Part shown: positions 23,256 through 34,251 of the stretch, piece by piece
Numbering within the stretch: position 1 is the stretch's first letter
Layout of the letters: each line of letters starts with the position of its first letter
From: Myrica gale
Lineage: Eukaryota; Streptophyta; Magnoliopsida; Fagales; Myricaceae
Assembly (NCBI GenBank): GCA_963930655.1
Contig: OZ005603.1
Location: forward strand, 18,933,001-18,997,000
DNA: 64,000 nucleotides
Direction of reading: 5' to 3'
The notes under the pieces: generated by a model
What the model saw: the letters and a program-made list of their open reading frames with translations, nothing else
Database searches by the model: none
What the model was told of the DNA's origin: nothing
Position numbers and translations under genes: made by a program

Positions 23256-24025
23256 TGATGTGAACCCCGTTATCCCGTAACGAGACCCAACAACTATAGG
23301 GAACCCAAGATCGTTTCTAGTATGGATTCAAATGGAACCTCAACCCGTTGCTTAGGAAAGCAAGAACCTCGGTATGGTGAAGACGCCACAAACGGGATGA
23401 AAATCCGTTTGATAAGTCGAGTTGAACGCCACGGGAAATCCCGATAAGTTCGAGAAGTTCTTCAAAGAACCAAAGAGAATTAAAACCTCACAAAAGTCGT
23501 GTGTATTGAATGATTTCGAACTACAACTTAGGCCTCTATATATAGGCCATCTAAGACACGAAAACCCTAAAAGAGACTCTCACAAAAAGGCAATAATGGG
23601 GCGGCAAACCCTAGTAACTAAGGTAACTTATTGACACCTAAAATAGACTTTATCACTAAGGAAATAAAGTTTGGTCCCTAAACCAAAAAGGAAACAAAAA
23701 TTAGGGCACCAAATCAGCTACACCATCCGACCACTATGGAAAGAAAATCCTATCGTAGCCATTCACGTCCAAGCCACTTATGGAATAAAAGTGGCGTGTA
23801 AATCATGTAGATCATCCTTGCTCGGCTTCTAGAACTTGTATCACATTGACACTCCTTTGTGGGCCACATGGGTCTTGTTCTATGGGCCTCCATGAATTTG
23901 CTTGAGCCCATGCCGCTTGAATCAGCCCATTGAGTAGCTATTTAAACTTCTTGGCTCGTGCCCTCGTAACCGGCTCAATGGGAACTGGAATTGGATCCTC
24001 CAACATTGTACCGTGATTTCCATCA
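23256..24025 (-). mobile_element. Solo LTR, Reina-like Ty3/gypsy
   Basis: 770 bp, plus-strand ends TGATGTGAACCCC...GATTTCCATCA, with a 5-bp duplication GGCTT / AGCTT (23251-23255, 24026-24030; one mismatch). Removing it makes the flanking LINE read straight through (AWLKPISGSPTK), which confirms both the boundaries and the solo state. On the minus strand its first ~200 bp hold the pol-tail motif PVTRARAKKF. Confidence 0.88.
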
Positions 24026-24097
24026 AGCTTCAGCCAGGCTTCCCGAATAACAACTTCTTGAGAAGGGTCTTTGATCCAAACTGATTCGAAGAGAAAT
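24026..24097 (-). mobile_element. L1 LINE piece 3
   Basis: About 70 bp between two solo LTRs. On the minus strand it reads FESVWIKDPSQEVVIREAWL, a conserved block in the LINE endonuclease-RT linker (WxxDPS...). It joins piece 2 across the 24098-26983 insertion and piece 4 across the 23256-24025 insertion. Confidence 0.75.
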
Positions 24098-24879
24098 TGT
24101 CACGCCCCGAACGCTAGCTAAACGAGGCTAATGACAGCCGCGAGCATTATAATGCTCAAGCGTATATAATACAATTCTTGCAGCAGAATATATATACCTC
24201 ATCCAGAGGATCCTTGCAGCGGAATATTATAATGCCTCAATATTTAAAAGAAGCCTTATAATGCTAGCGTATAACGTACATAATAACATGCTTCCCATCG
24301 ATAACTCAAAGTAGTTATAACATGGTCTCAAAATATCAACCAGTTTAAAACCTTAACTTACGAAGTCGAATAACCCGTCACACCACACCACTGAGGCTCA
24401 TGCCGGCTCTTACAAAAATTATCTAAACCTTTACTAATAAAAGCAAAAAGGAAAAGACATTATCGCCAACCCTTGTCCTAGGGTTCAAGGTCCTCCTCTT
24501 AAGTTTCCTCCCCTTAAACATTATCTGGAATGATACAATTTGAAACTGTGAGTCGAAAGACTCAGTAAGGACTTATAGTTAAAACATGAATTTGAAGTCA
24601 TGGTTTGGAAGACAGGAAATTGTACTTGAACTCACAATTATGAACTTGTAGGCGTAAGCATGCACTTGAACTTGAAGTCGTAAACATGTAAACATAATGT
24701 AATTCATGCATGATCATGAATTTTGATGCACGTGTATGCCTCATGATTTCATATGCACATGCACTTGCTCTTGAAAACAATACTTATACTTGTAAAATTC
24801 TTGCTTTTGGAAAATCACTCTAATTCTTATCTGGCGGGCTACTTGCCCTCTATTTACCCCTGACATCAGGGTTATGCGT

Positions 24880-25140
24880 TCTCGTAGGAACTGTCCCCTA
24901 TTTCCCTTGGGGACCTTACATATGGTCGAGCTAGCACACCTTCTCGCGTTCATCCTTCAGTGGCTAGACACGACCCTTGGAGATTCACACCTTCTTGCAA
25001 GCATCCTTCAGTGTGATTGCACATACCTCGTGGACTACCCATCCTTCTTGCAAGCATCCTTCGGTATGGGTGCCCTAGGTGACATCCATCCTTCACGTAA
25101 ACGTCCTTCGGTATGGAGGCACCTTCTTGACTTGGTACGG
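24880..25140 (-). other. Hairpin run in LTR C
   Basis: Reverse-complement counterpart of 389-613, with the same four loops of the GAAGGA...GAAGG type and mostly conserved stems. Confidence 0.65.
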
Positions 25141-25681
25141 TACCGACCGACTTGGGTTCATTAACTTACTTGTCATAAAACTTGTCATAAAGTAGCATAA
25201 AAATGGTACTTTCATTTGCATAAAATTTCTCCTTCTTTCTCCTGAGAAAAATGAATGCAAATGATCATGATGTATTCATGTCGTGCTTGATAATGTCATG
25301 CTTGAAATATCATGCTTATTCATAAACACTTTTCATGCAGCGTATCATTCCAGTTTTGAAAAGCGTAAGTTTCTACTTACGATTACTACTTACAAACGTA
25401 AGCTCCTCTTACAAGTTCCCCTTACCTTCGTTCCCTTGAGCGCCTGAATTGTACTTGCCTACAATTGGGTCACACTAGTGTTATTCAAAAGTTCACTAGG
25501 CGTGTAAAGTAGTCATTCAATAACTCATACTTCGTCATTCAAAAACATCCATATTCTTGACCTCTAGTTGGTCATCTTACACCACAAGGCATTTTCTTAA
25601 GTGAAAAACCTAGTAGGGTCTTCTAATAGGTCAATAGGAAACTTAGAAACTTAGGAAAAATTTTGTGAAATTCAAAGAAGC

Positions 25682-25880
25682 CGCTCGAGTACTCGTCGAG
25701 CGCTAAGCCTCTGTATAAAAATGTTAAGGGACGCTCGAGCGCTAGTCGAGCGTCAGTCGAGCGCTAAGCCTCTGTGAAATTGTTCGAAGGACGCTCGAGC
25801 GCTGGTCGAGCGTCGGTCGAGCGTGAACTTACTGCACAAAAAAATCTTGAAGGATGCTCGAGCGCCTGTCGAGCGCATGT
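25682..25880. repeat. CGCTCGAGCG array, 11-bp steps
   Basis: TCGA cores at 25685, 25696 | 25735, 25746, 25757 | 25795, 25806, 25817 | 25858, 25869: ten words in clusters of 2, 3, 3 and 2, each step exactly 11 bp. Spacers read GCCTCTGT...AAGG, as in the Athila LTR. Confidence 0.92.
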
Positions 25881-26486
25881 CCATTTTTCAGACACAAAAC
25901 ACACATTAAACAACCAACACACCCGAAATTTGTCTTAACATGCTCTCCTCTTATAACCCCATATTCCAGACTTCTATTTTACACCTACAAATCAAGACTT
26001 CCAACCCAAAACAATGATTTCATCACTCGAACAAATGTTATTGCATCTATTTCACTCTCTTTGGTCTTTTATCAAACACCTAGTATGCAAGTTGGTTTCT
26101 CTTGGGTTTTTAAATTTCCAGATCTAACCATATTCTCCATGGTTTTGTGTACAATCCATACAACTCTCTAAAACTTACTAGATCCACATTTTCTTCAAAG
26201 AAAACGCATGAATCCCAAGGAGAAAATCTAACAACACACAACAATCACAACAAACAACCAACAAAAGGAAGCAAGAAGAGAATGGGAGAGATGGCCAGCA
26301 GAGGTTTTCCTAGAAAGGGCCGGATTTTACCTTGGTTTTTCTCCTTCTCCTTTCCTTCTTCTCTTTTCTCTCCTTTCTCCTTCTTCTTCTTCCTTCTTCC
26401 TCTTTCTCCTTCTTCTTCTTCTTTCCTCTTGTTCGGGTGAGCTAGGGCATAAAATGTTTTTTCGGTTTGGGGGGGGGGGGGGCTGG

Positions 26487-26492
26487 CTTATA
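26487..26492 (-). promoter_or_regulatory. LTR TATA box (minus strand)
   Basis: CTTATA on the plus strand, i.e. TATAAG on the minus strand, next to a G run, matching the layout at 4209 and 20367. Confidence 0.5.
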
Positions 26493-26988
26493 CGGAGGAA
26501 TTGGGGGAAGGGAAAAGGCAAAACTGCCCTTCCCCCTACTTTCCCTTTTTATCCCTCAATCTTCTCTCTTCTTTCCTTTTCTGCCCTTAAAGAAAATTTT
26601 ATTTTCTTTTCCTGCCACTCTACACATATAACCTTAATATATCTCCTCATTTCTTATTCCAAGGATCCACATATTGCAACATATTCTTCAAAAATTAAAG
26701 CCCTAATTAAATTCCTCCAATTATTGTAACTTAGGGACATATTCAATTAATAAAACAATCCAAGCTAATAAATCTCAATTGCTCAATTAACTAAGACAAT
26801 TGATATAACAATTAAACTTCTAGCTTAAAGCTCATAAAATGCTAGGGAGAAATTCCATCTAGACATAACTTTAGATAAATAAAATCGTACATACATTTCT
26901 CCATGATACACTCTTAATTAAAGTAATACATACTTAAAAGCTCACAAGCAATAAATTGATAGACTTAAATTCGGGGTCTCACAGAAAT

Positions 26989-27628
26989 GGTTTAACAAGG
27001 TCAGTGTCTCCTCCATCCGTTTCCAACAGAAGCGGGGCGTGGTCTGAGGCGTGGTCTAGGAAATAGAAGCCTCCAAGCTTCATTCGCAATGCCTCTATCA
27101 AGGCGTTCACGAATATTCGCCATGCCTGCACGATTGTTTGACCAAGTAAATTTCAGACCCATGAAACCCAAGTCAACCATACCATGGTTATCCATAAAAG
27201 AAATTAATGGATTGTGTGAATTGGAAGCAAAGGAGGTGCCCCAACTTTTTTCCCAAGGGGCGGCAATACAATTAAAATCGCTCATACATAACCAAGGGTC
27301 ATTAAAAGAAACGGCTAGACTAGTTAGAGTTTGCCAAAATATGGGTTTTTGAAACCAAACTGTTGGTTCATAAACCCCAGAAAAGAGCCATGGATGGTGG
27401 GGAGGATCAGAATACACCAACAAACTGATATTATTTTCATTCAAACTGACCACTTCTACATCAACTCCTGGTCTCCAGGCAAAAGCCATGCCTCTTCAAC
27501 CCTACTAGGGGAAATGATACAAAATGATAAAAGCCCAAGCTAGTCAAAACACGATAAACATTACAAAGCTTGGTTTCAGATAAACAAAAAAATCAGGATT
27601 ATGTTTCCGAATTAGTGCCCTTAGGGCA
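26989..27628 (-). mobile_element. L1 LINE piece 2: endonuclease domain
   Basis: Minus-strand translation from 27001-27489 gives an AP-type endonuclease: YEPTVW, CMSDFNCI (the GDFN block with S for G), LGFMGLKFTWSNN and RERLDR. The upstream part (27490-27628) reads LRALIRKHNPDFF. This domain nicks target DNA in active LINEs. The frame upstream of 27489 carries shifts and stops, so this copy is not functional. The Reina complex at 27629-30951 separates it from ORF2's first codons at about 31009. Confidence 0.85.
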
Positions 27629-28254
27629 TGATGTGAACCCCATTATCCCGTAACGAGACCCAACAACTATAGGGAACCCAAGATCGTTTCTAGAATGGAT
27701 TCGAGTGGAACCTCGACCCGTTGCTTAGGAAAGCAAGAACCTCGGTATGGTGATGACGCCATAAACAGGGATGAAAATCCGTTTGATAAGTCGAGTTGAA
27801 CGCCACGGGAAATCCCGATAAGTTCGAGAAGTTCTTCAAAGAACCAAAGAGAATCACAAGACTTCTCAAATAATATTAATCTCAAAGTTCTGTGTCTCTA
27901 CATGCCAAAGGCCCTTTAAATATACTTGGAACATCCCTCCAAGAATAGGATTCTAATTCAAATTGGAAACTAATTCAAATTTGAAAGAAATTAAATTCTC
28001 CTAAAAATCTGGCTAAAGAAAAGGGATAAACCAACATTTGAAAAATGATTCAAATGCAAATTCAAACATTCCTAAAAAGACCATGAAAAATGATTTGAAT
28101 TCAGATTCAAATAAAATATTCCTAAAAATAAGGAAAGGATCAAAAGACCATGAAAGGAAAGGATTTGGCCCTTAGAATAATCATGCAATCCGATTCTTCT
28201 AGAATAGACCCAAAAATAACTCTTGACTGGATCCTTCTAGAATGTGGATCATCT
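27629..28254 (-). mobile_element. Reina-like LTR, minus orientation
   Basis: Starts TGATGTGAACCCC on the plus strand and matches the reverse complement of 28545-29187 and 30313-30951 over most of its length. Confidence 0.8.
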
Positions 28255-28544
28255 TTAATGATGCGAATCTGAGCAAGGCTTCAAAATGAGCTAGTTCAAG
28301 TACCCGTAGGGCCGGTTACGAGAGAACGAGACAAGAAGTTCAAGGATGGAATCGACGAAATCATTCAAGAGATATGGGCTCAAGCAATGTCATGGAGGGC
28401 CTTAATGATGCGAATCTGAGCAAGGCTTCAAATGAGCTAGTTCAAGTACCCGTAGGGCCGGTTACGAGAGAACGAGACAAGAAGTTCAAGGATGGAATCG
28501 ACGAAATCATTCAAGAGATATGGGCTCAAGCAATGTCATGGAGG
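28255..28544 (+). repeat. 147-bp tandem duplication of the LTR start / pol tail
   Basis: Two near-identical copies, 28255-28401 and 28402-28544, each beginning TTAATGATGCGAATC. Each encodes the pol-tail motif GPVTRERDKKF...IIQEIWAQA. The first copy differs by a single extra A near its start. Confidence 0.85.
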
Positions 28545-29187
28545 CCTATTAAAGATGATCCACGTTCTAGAAGGATCCGGTCAAGAGTTATTTTTGGGTC
28601 TATTCTAGAAGAATCTGATTGCATGATTATTCTAAGGGCCAAATCCTTTCCTTTCATGGTCTTTTGATCCTTTCCTTATTTTTAGGAATATTTGATTTGA
28701 ATCTGAATTCAAATCAAATACTAGCTTATCTCTTTTCCTAATTTTTAGGAATGTTTGAATTTGCATTTGAATCACTTTTCAAATGTTGGTTTATCCCTTT
28801 TCTTTAGCCAGATTTTTAGGAGAATTTAATTTCTTTCAAATTTGAATTAGTTTCCAATTTTAATTAGAATCCTATTCTTGGAGGGATGTTCCAAGTATAT
28901 TTAAAGGGCCTTTGGGCATGTAGAGACACAGAACTTTGAGATTAATTATTTGAGAGGTCTTTTGATTCTCTTTGGTTCTTTGAAGAACTTCTCGAACTTA
29001 TCGGGATTTCCCGTAGCGTTCAACTCGACTTATCAAACTGATTTCCATCTCCGTTTGTGGCGTCATCACCATACCGAGGTTCTTGCTTTCCTAAGCAACA
29101 GGTCGAGGTTCCACTCAAATCCATTCTAGAAACGATCTTGGGTTCCCTATAGTTGTCGGGTCTCGGTATGGGATAACGGGGTTCCGT
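28406..29187 (+). mobile_element. Reina-like LTR, plus orientation
   Basis: From TGATGCGAATC to about GGGGTTC before a primer binding site; about 780 bp. Shares GATGTTCCAAG, TATCGGGATTTCCCGT and the other family blocks with the copies at 27629 and 30313. Confidence 0.75.
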
Positions 29188-29190
29188 AAT

Positions 29191-29203
29191 TTGGTATCAA
29201 AGC
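29191..29203 (+). other. Primer binding site
   Basis: TTGGTATCAAAGC a few bases after the LTR end; the initiator-Met-tRNA type used by many chromoviruses, with one variant base. Confidence 0.75.
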
Positions 29204-29503
29204 TTTGGTTATCTAGTTCGGGTTTGCTTATCCTTTTTATTTCGTTTCTTTGTTTTTTTTTCTTCTCTAATTCGTTCACACCATCTATTTGTTCTTAGCC
29301 GAATTTTTGAAAAAAAAAAATTCCGAAAATCTCATTTATTGAGGTTCCTGTTTTTCTGAAATTCACCCCACCCCAAAGCCCTATTATTTTGAGTGAAACA
29401 CGAGTGACGCGAGTGATCTCTATTCTTGAGTGTAAACACGTCAGGGAGCGATTTGGGAGGTCCTTGTTAGTTCTTTCGTTCTAACATTGTTTTTGCAGCA
29501 ATA

Positions 29504-30208
29504 ATGTCTCGTGATAGTGGAAAGAGCGTTGCCAGCAATGATACGAGCCTTGCTGAACATAAATTACTTATGGAGGTCTTGGTGAGTCGACTGGAGAAAT
29601 CTCTGAAGGCGCAAATAGAGTCAGTACACGAGACGGTGGAGCGCACAAACGAACGGGTAGCTCAGCTGGAGACGAAGCAACCCCAAAACGGCCCCAACTT
29701 CCGTAGAAGGGAGAGAGCACCACGGAGGGAGGAAAGGGAGGACGAAGAAGAGCCTTATAGATCTGAATTTGAGGAGGAAGAGGACCGTGATTCTCATGTT
29801 GGCTATAGGAGATATGGAGGGCGAAGAGAAGCTAGGAATCGAGAAGATAACAACTTGAGTGGAATTAAGATGAAGATTCCGTCTTTTCAAGGTAGATCTG
29901 ATCCAGAAGCCTATCTTGAGTGGGAGAAAAAGATGGAGTTCGTGTTTGATTGTCGTAACTACTCCGAAACAAAGAAGGTAAAATTAGCCGTCATTGAATT
30001 TTCTGAGTATGCTATAACTTGGTGGGATCAACTTGTGATAAGTAGGAGGCGGAATAGAGAACGACCAATAGAGACGTGGGAGGCTATGAAGGCGGTCATG
30101 AGAAAACGGTTCGTTCCAAGCAACTACCACCGAGAGTTGTACAAAAAGCGACTAGATCTTAGACCGGGACGCCGGATTGTAGTGGACTACAAAAAGGAGA
30201 CCGTATGA
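29504..30208 (+). pseudogene. Reina-like gag (234 codons open)
   Basis: Begins ATGTCTCGTGATAGTGG. N-terminal coiled-coil-like stretch (LLMEVLVSRLEKSLKAQIE), an acidic/basic Arg-Glu-rich linker (residues ~65-120), then a retrotransposon gag core with IKMKIPSFQGRSDPEAYLEW and MRKRFVPSNYHRELY (residues ~125-220). The IPxFxG(R)xDPEAYLEWE block is typical of Ty3/gypsy gag in plants. It lies 300 bp after the PBS and is followed by LTR at 30313. It belongs to a broken element. Confidence 0.8.
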
Positions 30209-30312
30209 GTCACAAACGTCCAAATCTGAGATCAAGCAACTTCACCAACGTCGGGATTCATTTGAGCAGCAGTCACAAAACGCCCCCAAACTCCGTAGCC
30301 GTTTGCTTGTAA

Positions 30313-30951
30313 AGATGATCCACGTTCTAGAAGGATCCGGTCAAGAGTTATTTTTGGGTCTATTCTAGAAGAATCGAATTGCATGATTATTCTAAGGGCC
30401 AAATCCTTTCCTTTCATGGTCTTTTGATCCTTTCCTTATTTTTAGGAATATTTGATTTGAATATGAATTCAAATCAAATGCTAGCTTATCTATTTTCCTA
30501 ATTTTTAGGAATGTTTGAATTTGCATTTGAATCACTTTTCAAATGTTGTTTTATCCCTTTTCTTTAGCCAGATTTTTAGGAGAATTTAATTTCTTTCAAA
30601 TTTGAATTAGTTTCCAATTTGAATTAGAATCCTATTCTTGGAGGGATGTTCCAAGTATATTTAAAGGGCCTTTGGCATGTAGAGACACAGAACTTTGAGT
30701 TTAATATTATTTGAGAAGTCTTGTGATTCTCTTTGGTTCTTTGAAGAACTTCTCGAACTTATCGGGATTTCCCGTGGCGTTCAACTCGACTTATCAAACG
30801 GATTTTCATCCCCGTTTGTGGCGTCATCACCATACCGAGGTTCTTGCTTTCCTAAGCAACGGGTCGAGGTTCCACTCGAATTCATTCTAGAAACGATCTT
30901 GGATTCCCTATAGTTGTTGGGTCTCGTTACGGGATAACGGGGTTCACATCA
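30313..30951 (+). mobile_element. Reina-like LTR, plus orientation
   Basis: Ends GGGGTTCACATCA; closely matches 28545-29187. It is followed by the putative target duplication GGACA and LINE sequence. Confidence 0.8.
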
Positions 30952-33026
30952 GGACACGCACTGCCGTGACTCTTCCTAGTCCACGACAGTTCCAATAAAC
31001 TCCAATCATGGCTGGGGGTGGGGTGGTTGAAGGCCCGCCATCCCAGCCTTATTGGATGTAAGGGAGCTATTATCAATAGGAGCCAATCCAACATCATCAC
31101 CAATCAATGGCTTCTGGGGAGAGTTAGCCGATCTCTAAGATCGCCTAGGGAAAAACAGTTTCCTATTTTGTGCCTTGAGAGGCACCATCGGAGCATCAAA
31201 CACGTCCTCAACAGAGGCATCATACAAAAACTTTGGAGGGGGTAACGAACCCTAATAGGCCCTGAAGAAGAATGAAGTGCTTCTCTGGACGTTCCTCAAC
31301 TAATAGCGAAGGCCCTGTATGCTTGACCAACTCAGAAGAAATCAGGGGTTTTAAATGCCGAGCATCCGACACCAAAGTGCCCGGAGAGGGGGATGGGTTC
31401 CCAAATCGTCCAATTCAGCCAAATGGACTCCTAAGATTGATTCAATAGAACCCACTAGAGTCAGCAGCCCAGATAACTTCTTATCTCGTTGCAAGGGAGG
31501 GCTTCCAGATGGGCCAGAATTGGACTTACTTTTAAGACCACCTTTTTCGTGTGGGCCCAAGGATCCACTGAAGATGGGGGGGACTCGAGAAGACCCATTG
31601 CTCTTTTGGTTGATCGGCAACAGCAAGCACAATATCCTCTGATGCTTCCAAAAGCTGTTAAGAGTGGCCAGGACATCACGTCCATTAGCAGTGTCCAGAG
31701 ACATTAAATTTTTACGGCTCCCAGAGGTATCTTCCAGAAGAAGATTAACAGGCGCATCAGCTAAGTTGTCTGACGCATTACCACGTGTTGCCTGCAGATT
31801 GGACCCCAAGTGTGGCTAGGTGGAGATCTGCTTTTGTATGGTATCCTTCTCTAGAAGATCAAACCCAGACGAAGGCAAACAACCCGTTTTCGACGATAAA
31901 CCAGTCAATGTCTCATCTAAATAACCTTTTTGGACGTTGTGAGGAGTAGAAACCTCCTTTACAGAAACCTCCTGACTAAAAAGAAAGGAAGTAGATTGAT
32001 CTTTCCATTTTAAGCTTCGCTTCACATGTGAATTATCCAAGATAGACTTACTAGGATCCTAATGACCTGCAACACTCGACTGTGTAGAAACACGAGAAAT
32101 AGGGGACCTCCGATTAAGGATTGATTCAGTGCGCAGTTTAGGGCCAAAAATAGGAGATTCTGTAATAAACTCTTTGTCTGGGCAGTGGTGAAGAACATGC
32201 CTGAGTTTGCCACAAAGATTGCAAAAATCCGTCAACTTCTCATATTTAAACTGCACCCATAAAGGAGAAGAGGTTTGTCGGGGAATAGGAAACCTAGCCA
32301 CCAATGGTTTGGAAAGATCCAATTCCACTCGAAGACGCAGAAAAAGACGCTTGGCAACATATGCATCTTCATTGGTGTCGATCTCCAGTAACTTACCCAG
32401 CTTTACACCAATAAATTTGGCATTTTCTTCCTTCATACGATTAGCGAGGCATACCATAAACCTACACCCAAAAGGCAATAGAACTGAAAACCACTTCCGA
32501 AAAAGCCATATCCGACTCCCAGGGCTTGAGAACCAGAAGCTGACTGCAAATATTCCAAGGACTCATCCTTAAAATTTCAGCCCGATCTGATTCACTAAAA
32601 AAGTGAAAAATGAAGAGATTAGAGTCCACTTCTTCAAGCAGGAATTCCTTTACTACACTCCAAGTAGCACTTAAAATGGGTTGCACGATATTCAACGAGA
32701 AGAGACGAGGATATATGATCCTTCCAACAAGGGAGAGATCTAAAGAGGGCTCCGCTGCATCTGAAACAGGAGAGAGGATAGTATGGAAATCATTCCACCC
32801 TAACTTATCAACTTTACGGGTAATTTCCACAATGTCGCTAGCAGAGTCGCCCATCCAAGAAACAATGAAACCACCACCAAAAGGGATACAAACTCCACAA
32901 TACAAAGGATGGGAGGAGAGAAAAGGGTTAGAAGCTAAGAAGAAAGATGAGATCTCAAAGAAAGGGGAAGAGAAAAAAGCTAGATTAGGATGGACAGGAA
33001 AGAGGAGGAAGAAGAAGAGAAGTAGA
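30952..33026 (-). mobile_element. L1 LINE piece 1: leader, ORF1 and start of ORF2
   Basis: The most upstream LINE piece. ORF2 begins with ATG at 31009-31007 and reads MIGVYWNCRGLG, the standard start of plant L1 ORF2; ORF1 occupies about 31351-32905. The extreme 5' end is pyrimidine-rich on the minus strand (32940-33026) and stops where the SIRE LTR begins. The whole LINE therefore runs 33026 to 22550 on the minus strand with insertions at 30951-27629, 26983-24098 and 24025-23256. Confidence 0.85.
31351..32905 (-). pseudogene. L1 LINE ORF1 (RNA-binding protein), decayed
   Basis: The N-terminal part (32462-32905) has the DUF4283-like text FHFFSESDRAEILRMSPWNI. A second frame continues at 32478-32059 with the text LRLRVELDLSKPL and a CCHC zinc knuckle C-x2-C-x4-H-x4-C at 32182-32223 (CNLCGKLRHVLHHC). 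A frameshift lies near 32470 and a stop near 32062; open stretches at 31816-32040 and 31351-31809 probably carry the hydrophilic C-terminal part. ORF1 proteins bind LINE RNA and are needed for mobility. This copy is inactive. Confidence 0.75.
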
Positions 33027-34219
33027 AAAAGTTTATAAGTTTTTGAAGACTTTAAATTTTATTTTGTCAATCCACATTTTCAAGTTATATCTACAAAAGG
33101 ATTGATTTTATCTCATAAAAAATCTTCTCAATGCACTTGAAGAGCTTTACACAAGTTGATAGATAAATTCTTCAAGTTATAGGCACTTAAAAAGGTTTTG
33201 GAATGGAATGAAAACTTCAAAGAATTTGACTTTTGTCTCCAGGTCTTTTAGGTGTCGACACAAACAGGACATGTGTCGACACATTGCACTTACACCCAAG
33301 ACATGTGTTTTAGACCAAAACATGTGTCGACACATTGACCTTATGGTGTCGACACATTGCACTAAATCCCGAGCGCTCATTTTCAGTTCAAATTTCATGT
33401 GTCAGCACATCACATTTGATGTGTCAACACATTCCACGATTTTGAGGATTTTCCAGAAAGTCATTGGAAACATACGTGAGCTATTTTACGGCCAATCTTC
33501 CAACAGCTATTCTCACCTACCCCGTCGACCGTTGAAGACAAAATGACTTAAATACAAGACCAGTAGCTGAAGAAAATAGAGCTCTCACCTACACGCATGA
33601 ATTTGCAATTACTCCTTAACCTAACTTCATGAGAAAGTGAGAAAGTTTTGACGAAGAGAGAAGTTTCGCACCTACCCAGAAGGCCTGCTATTTTGCTGCT
33701 TTATTTCAAGTCTTCTATTGTAAATCTTATCTTCTTCATACCCTTTGTGCCTCATACTTGTATATTCGGTTTTAAAGAACCAATACGTGAGCTTTCATTT
33801 TGTACACATTCAAGTTAAACCTTTTAAGTGTTGGGTAAACACTCGGTCCTACCATTGTGATTAGAAGAAATCCCTAGGTGTTGGGATTTGAGAAGAAGTG
33901 TTAAAGCATAAGCTCGAAAAACGCTTTGTGAAGGTTCCTTAGCAGCCAGGAAGCTAAGGTGTAATAACTATTTGATAGATAATGGAGAAAGCCCAAGGAA
34001 GTCAATAGCCTTTTGGGGTGGATGTTGGCAAGAGTTTGGCCGAACCACCTAAAAATTACGGTGTCATCTCTTCAACCCTTATCTCCTTAGTTTTATTCTT
34101 ATTCTCTTGATCTTTGCTCTTGTGGTTTATTGTGCCTTGTGTTTTAAATATCTTAGAAAAGGTTAATTTTTGTTAAAACTCAATTCATCCCCCCTCTTGG
34201 GTTGCTACATAGACTTTCA
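33027..34219 (+). mobile_element. SIRE 5' LTR
   Basis: Aligns with 40852-42047 of the 3' LTR and ends GACTTTCA directly before the PBS. Its left side abuts LINE sequence. Confidence 0.85.
33252..33430. repeat. GTGTCGACAC pairs in the SIRE 5' LTR
   Basis: Words at 33252/33273 (21 bp apart), 33324/33346 (22) and the variants GTGTCAGCAC/GTGTCAACAC at 33399/33421 (22). Same word and same pair spacing as in the unrelated Ty3/gypsy LTR at 3749-4111. Confidence 0.9.
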
Positions 34220-34221
34220 AT

Positions 34222-34233
34222 TGGTATCGGAGC
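34222..34233 (+). other. Primer binding site
   Basis: TGGTATCGGAGC two bases after the LTR end, one base from the initiator-Met-tRNA complement. Confidence 0.85.
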
Positions 34234-34251
34234 TAAGGTTTCTCTCTTTTA

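Larger units (their letters stand above)
24098..26983 (-). mobile_element. Solo Tekay-like LTR 'C' (minus strand)
   Basis: 2.89 kb, plus-strand ends TGTCACGCCCCG...GGGGTCTCACA, flanked by a perfect 5-bp duplication GAAAT (24093-24097 and 26984-26988). It lies inside the LINE ORF2. Inside: hairpin run (about 24880-25140), TCGAG array (25682-25880), TC-rich leader (26335-26430), a 14-base G run (26469-26482) and a minus-strand TATA (26487-26492). Confidence 0.92.
27629..30951. mobile_element. Rearranged Reina-like complex with three LTR copies
   Basis: The whole block sits in the LINE between flanks GGGCA (27624-27628) and GGACA (30952-30956), a 5-bp duplication with one mismatch. Outer LTRs point in opposite directions: minus at 27629-28254 and plus at 30313-30951. 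Between them lie a duplicated LTR-start segment (28255-28544), a plus LTR (28406-29187), a PBS and a gag-like ORF. It is a broken, rearranged element; see findings. Confidence 0.7.

Noticed and set aside
23422-23634. Open frame of 70 codons starting MNATGNPDKFEKFFKEPKR
   Set aside because: It lies antisense within a solo Reina-like LTR bounded by a target duplication and matches non-coding LTR text in other copies.
13281-25880. CRISPR-like array of short repeats with spacers
   Set aside because: Repeats are 8-10 bp palindromes with 1-12 bp between them inside LTRs of a plant genome; repeat and spacer lengths do not fit CRISPR.
32610-33038. 142-codon plus-strand open frame
   Set aside because: Antisense shadow of LINE ORF1, whose minus-strand translation has recognisable domain and zinc-knuckle text.
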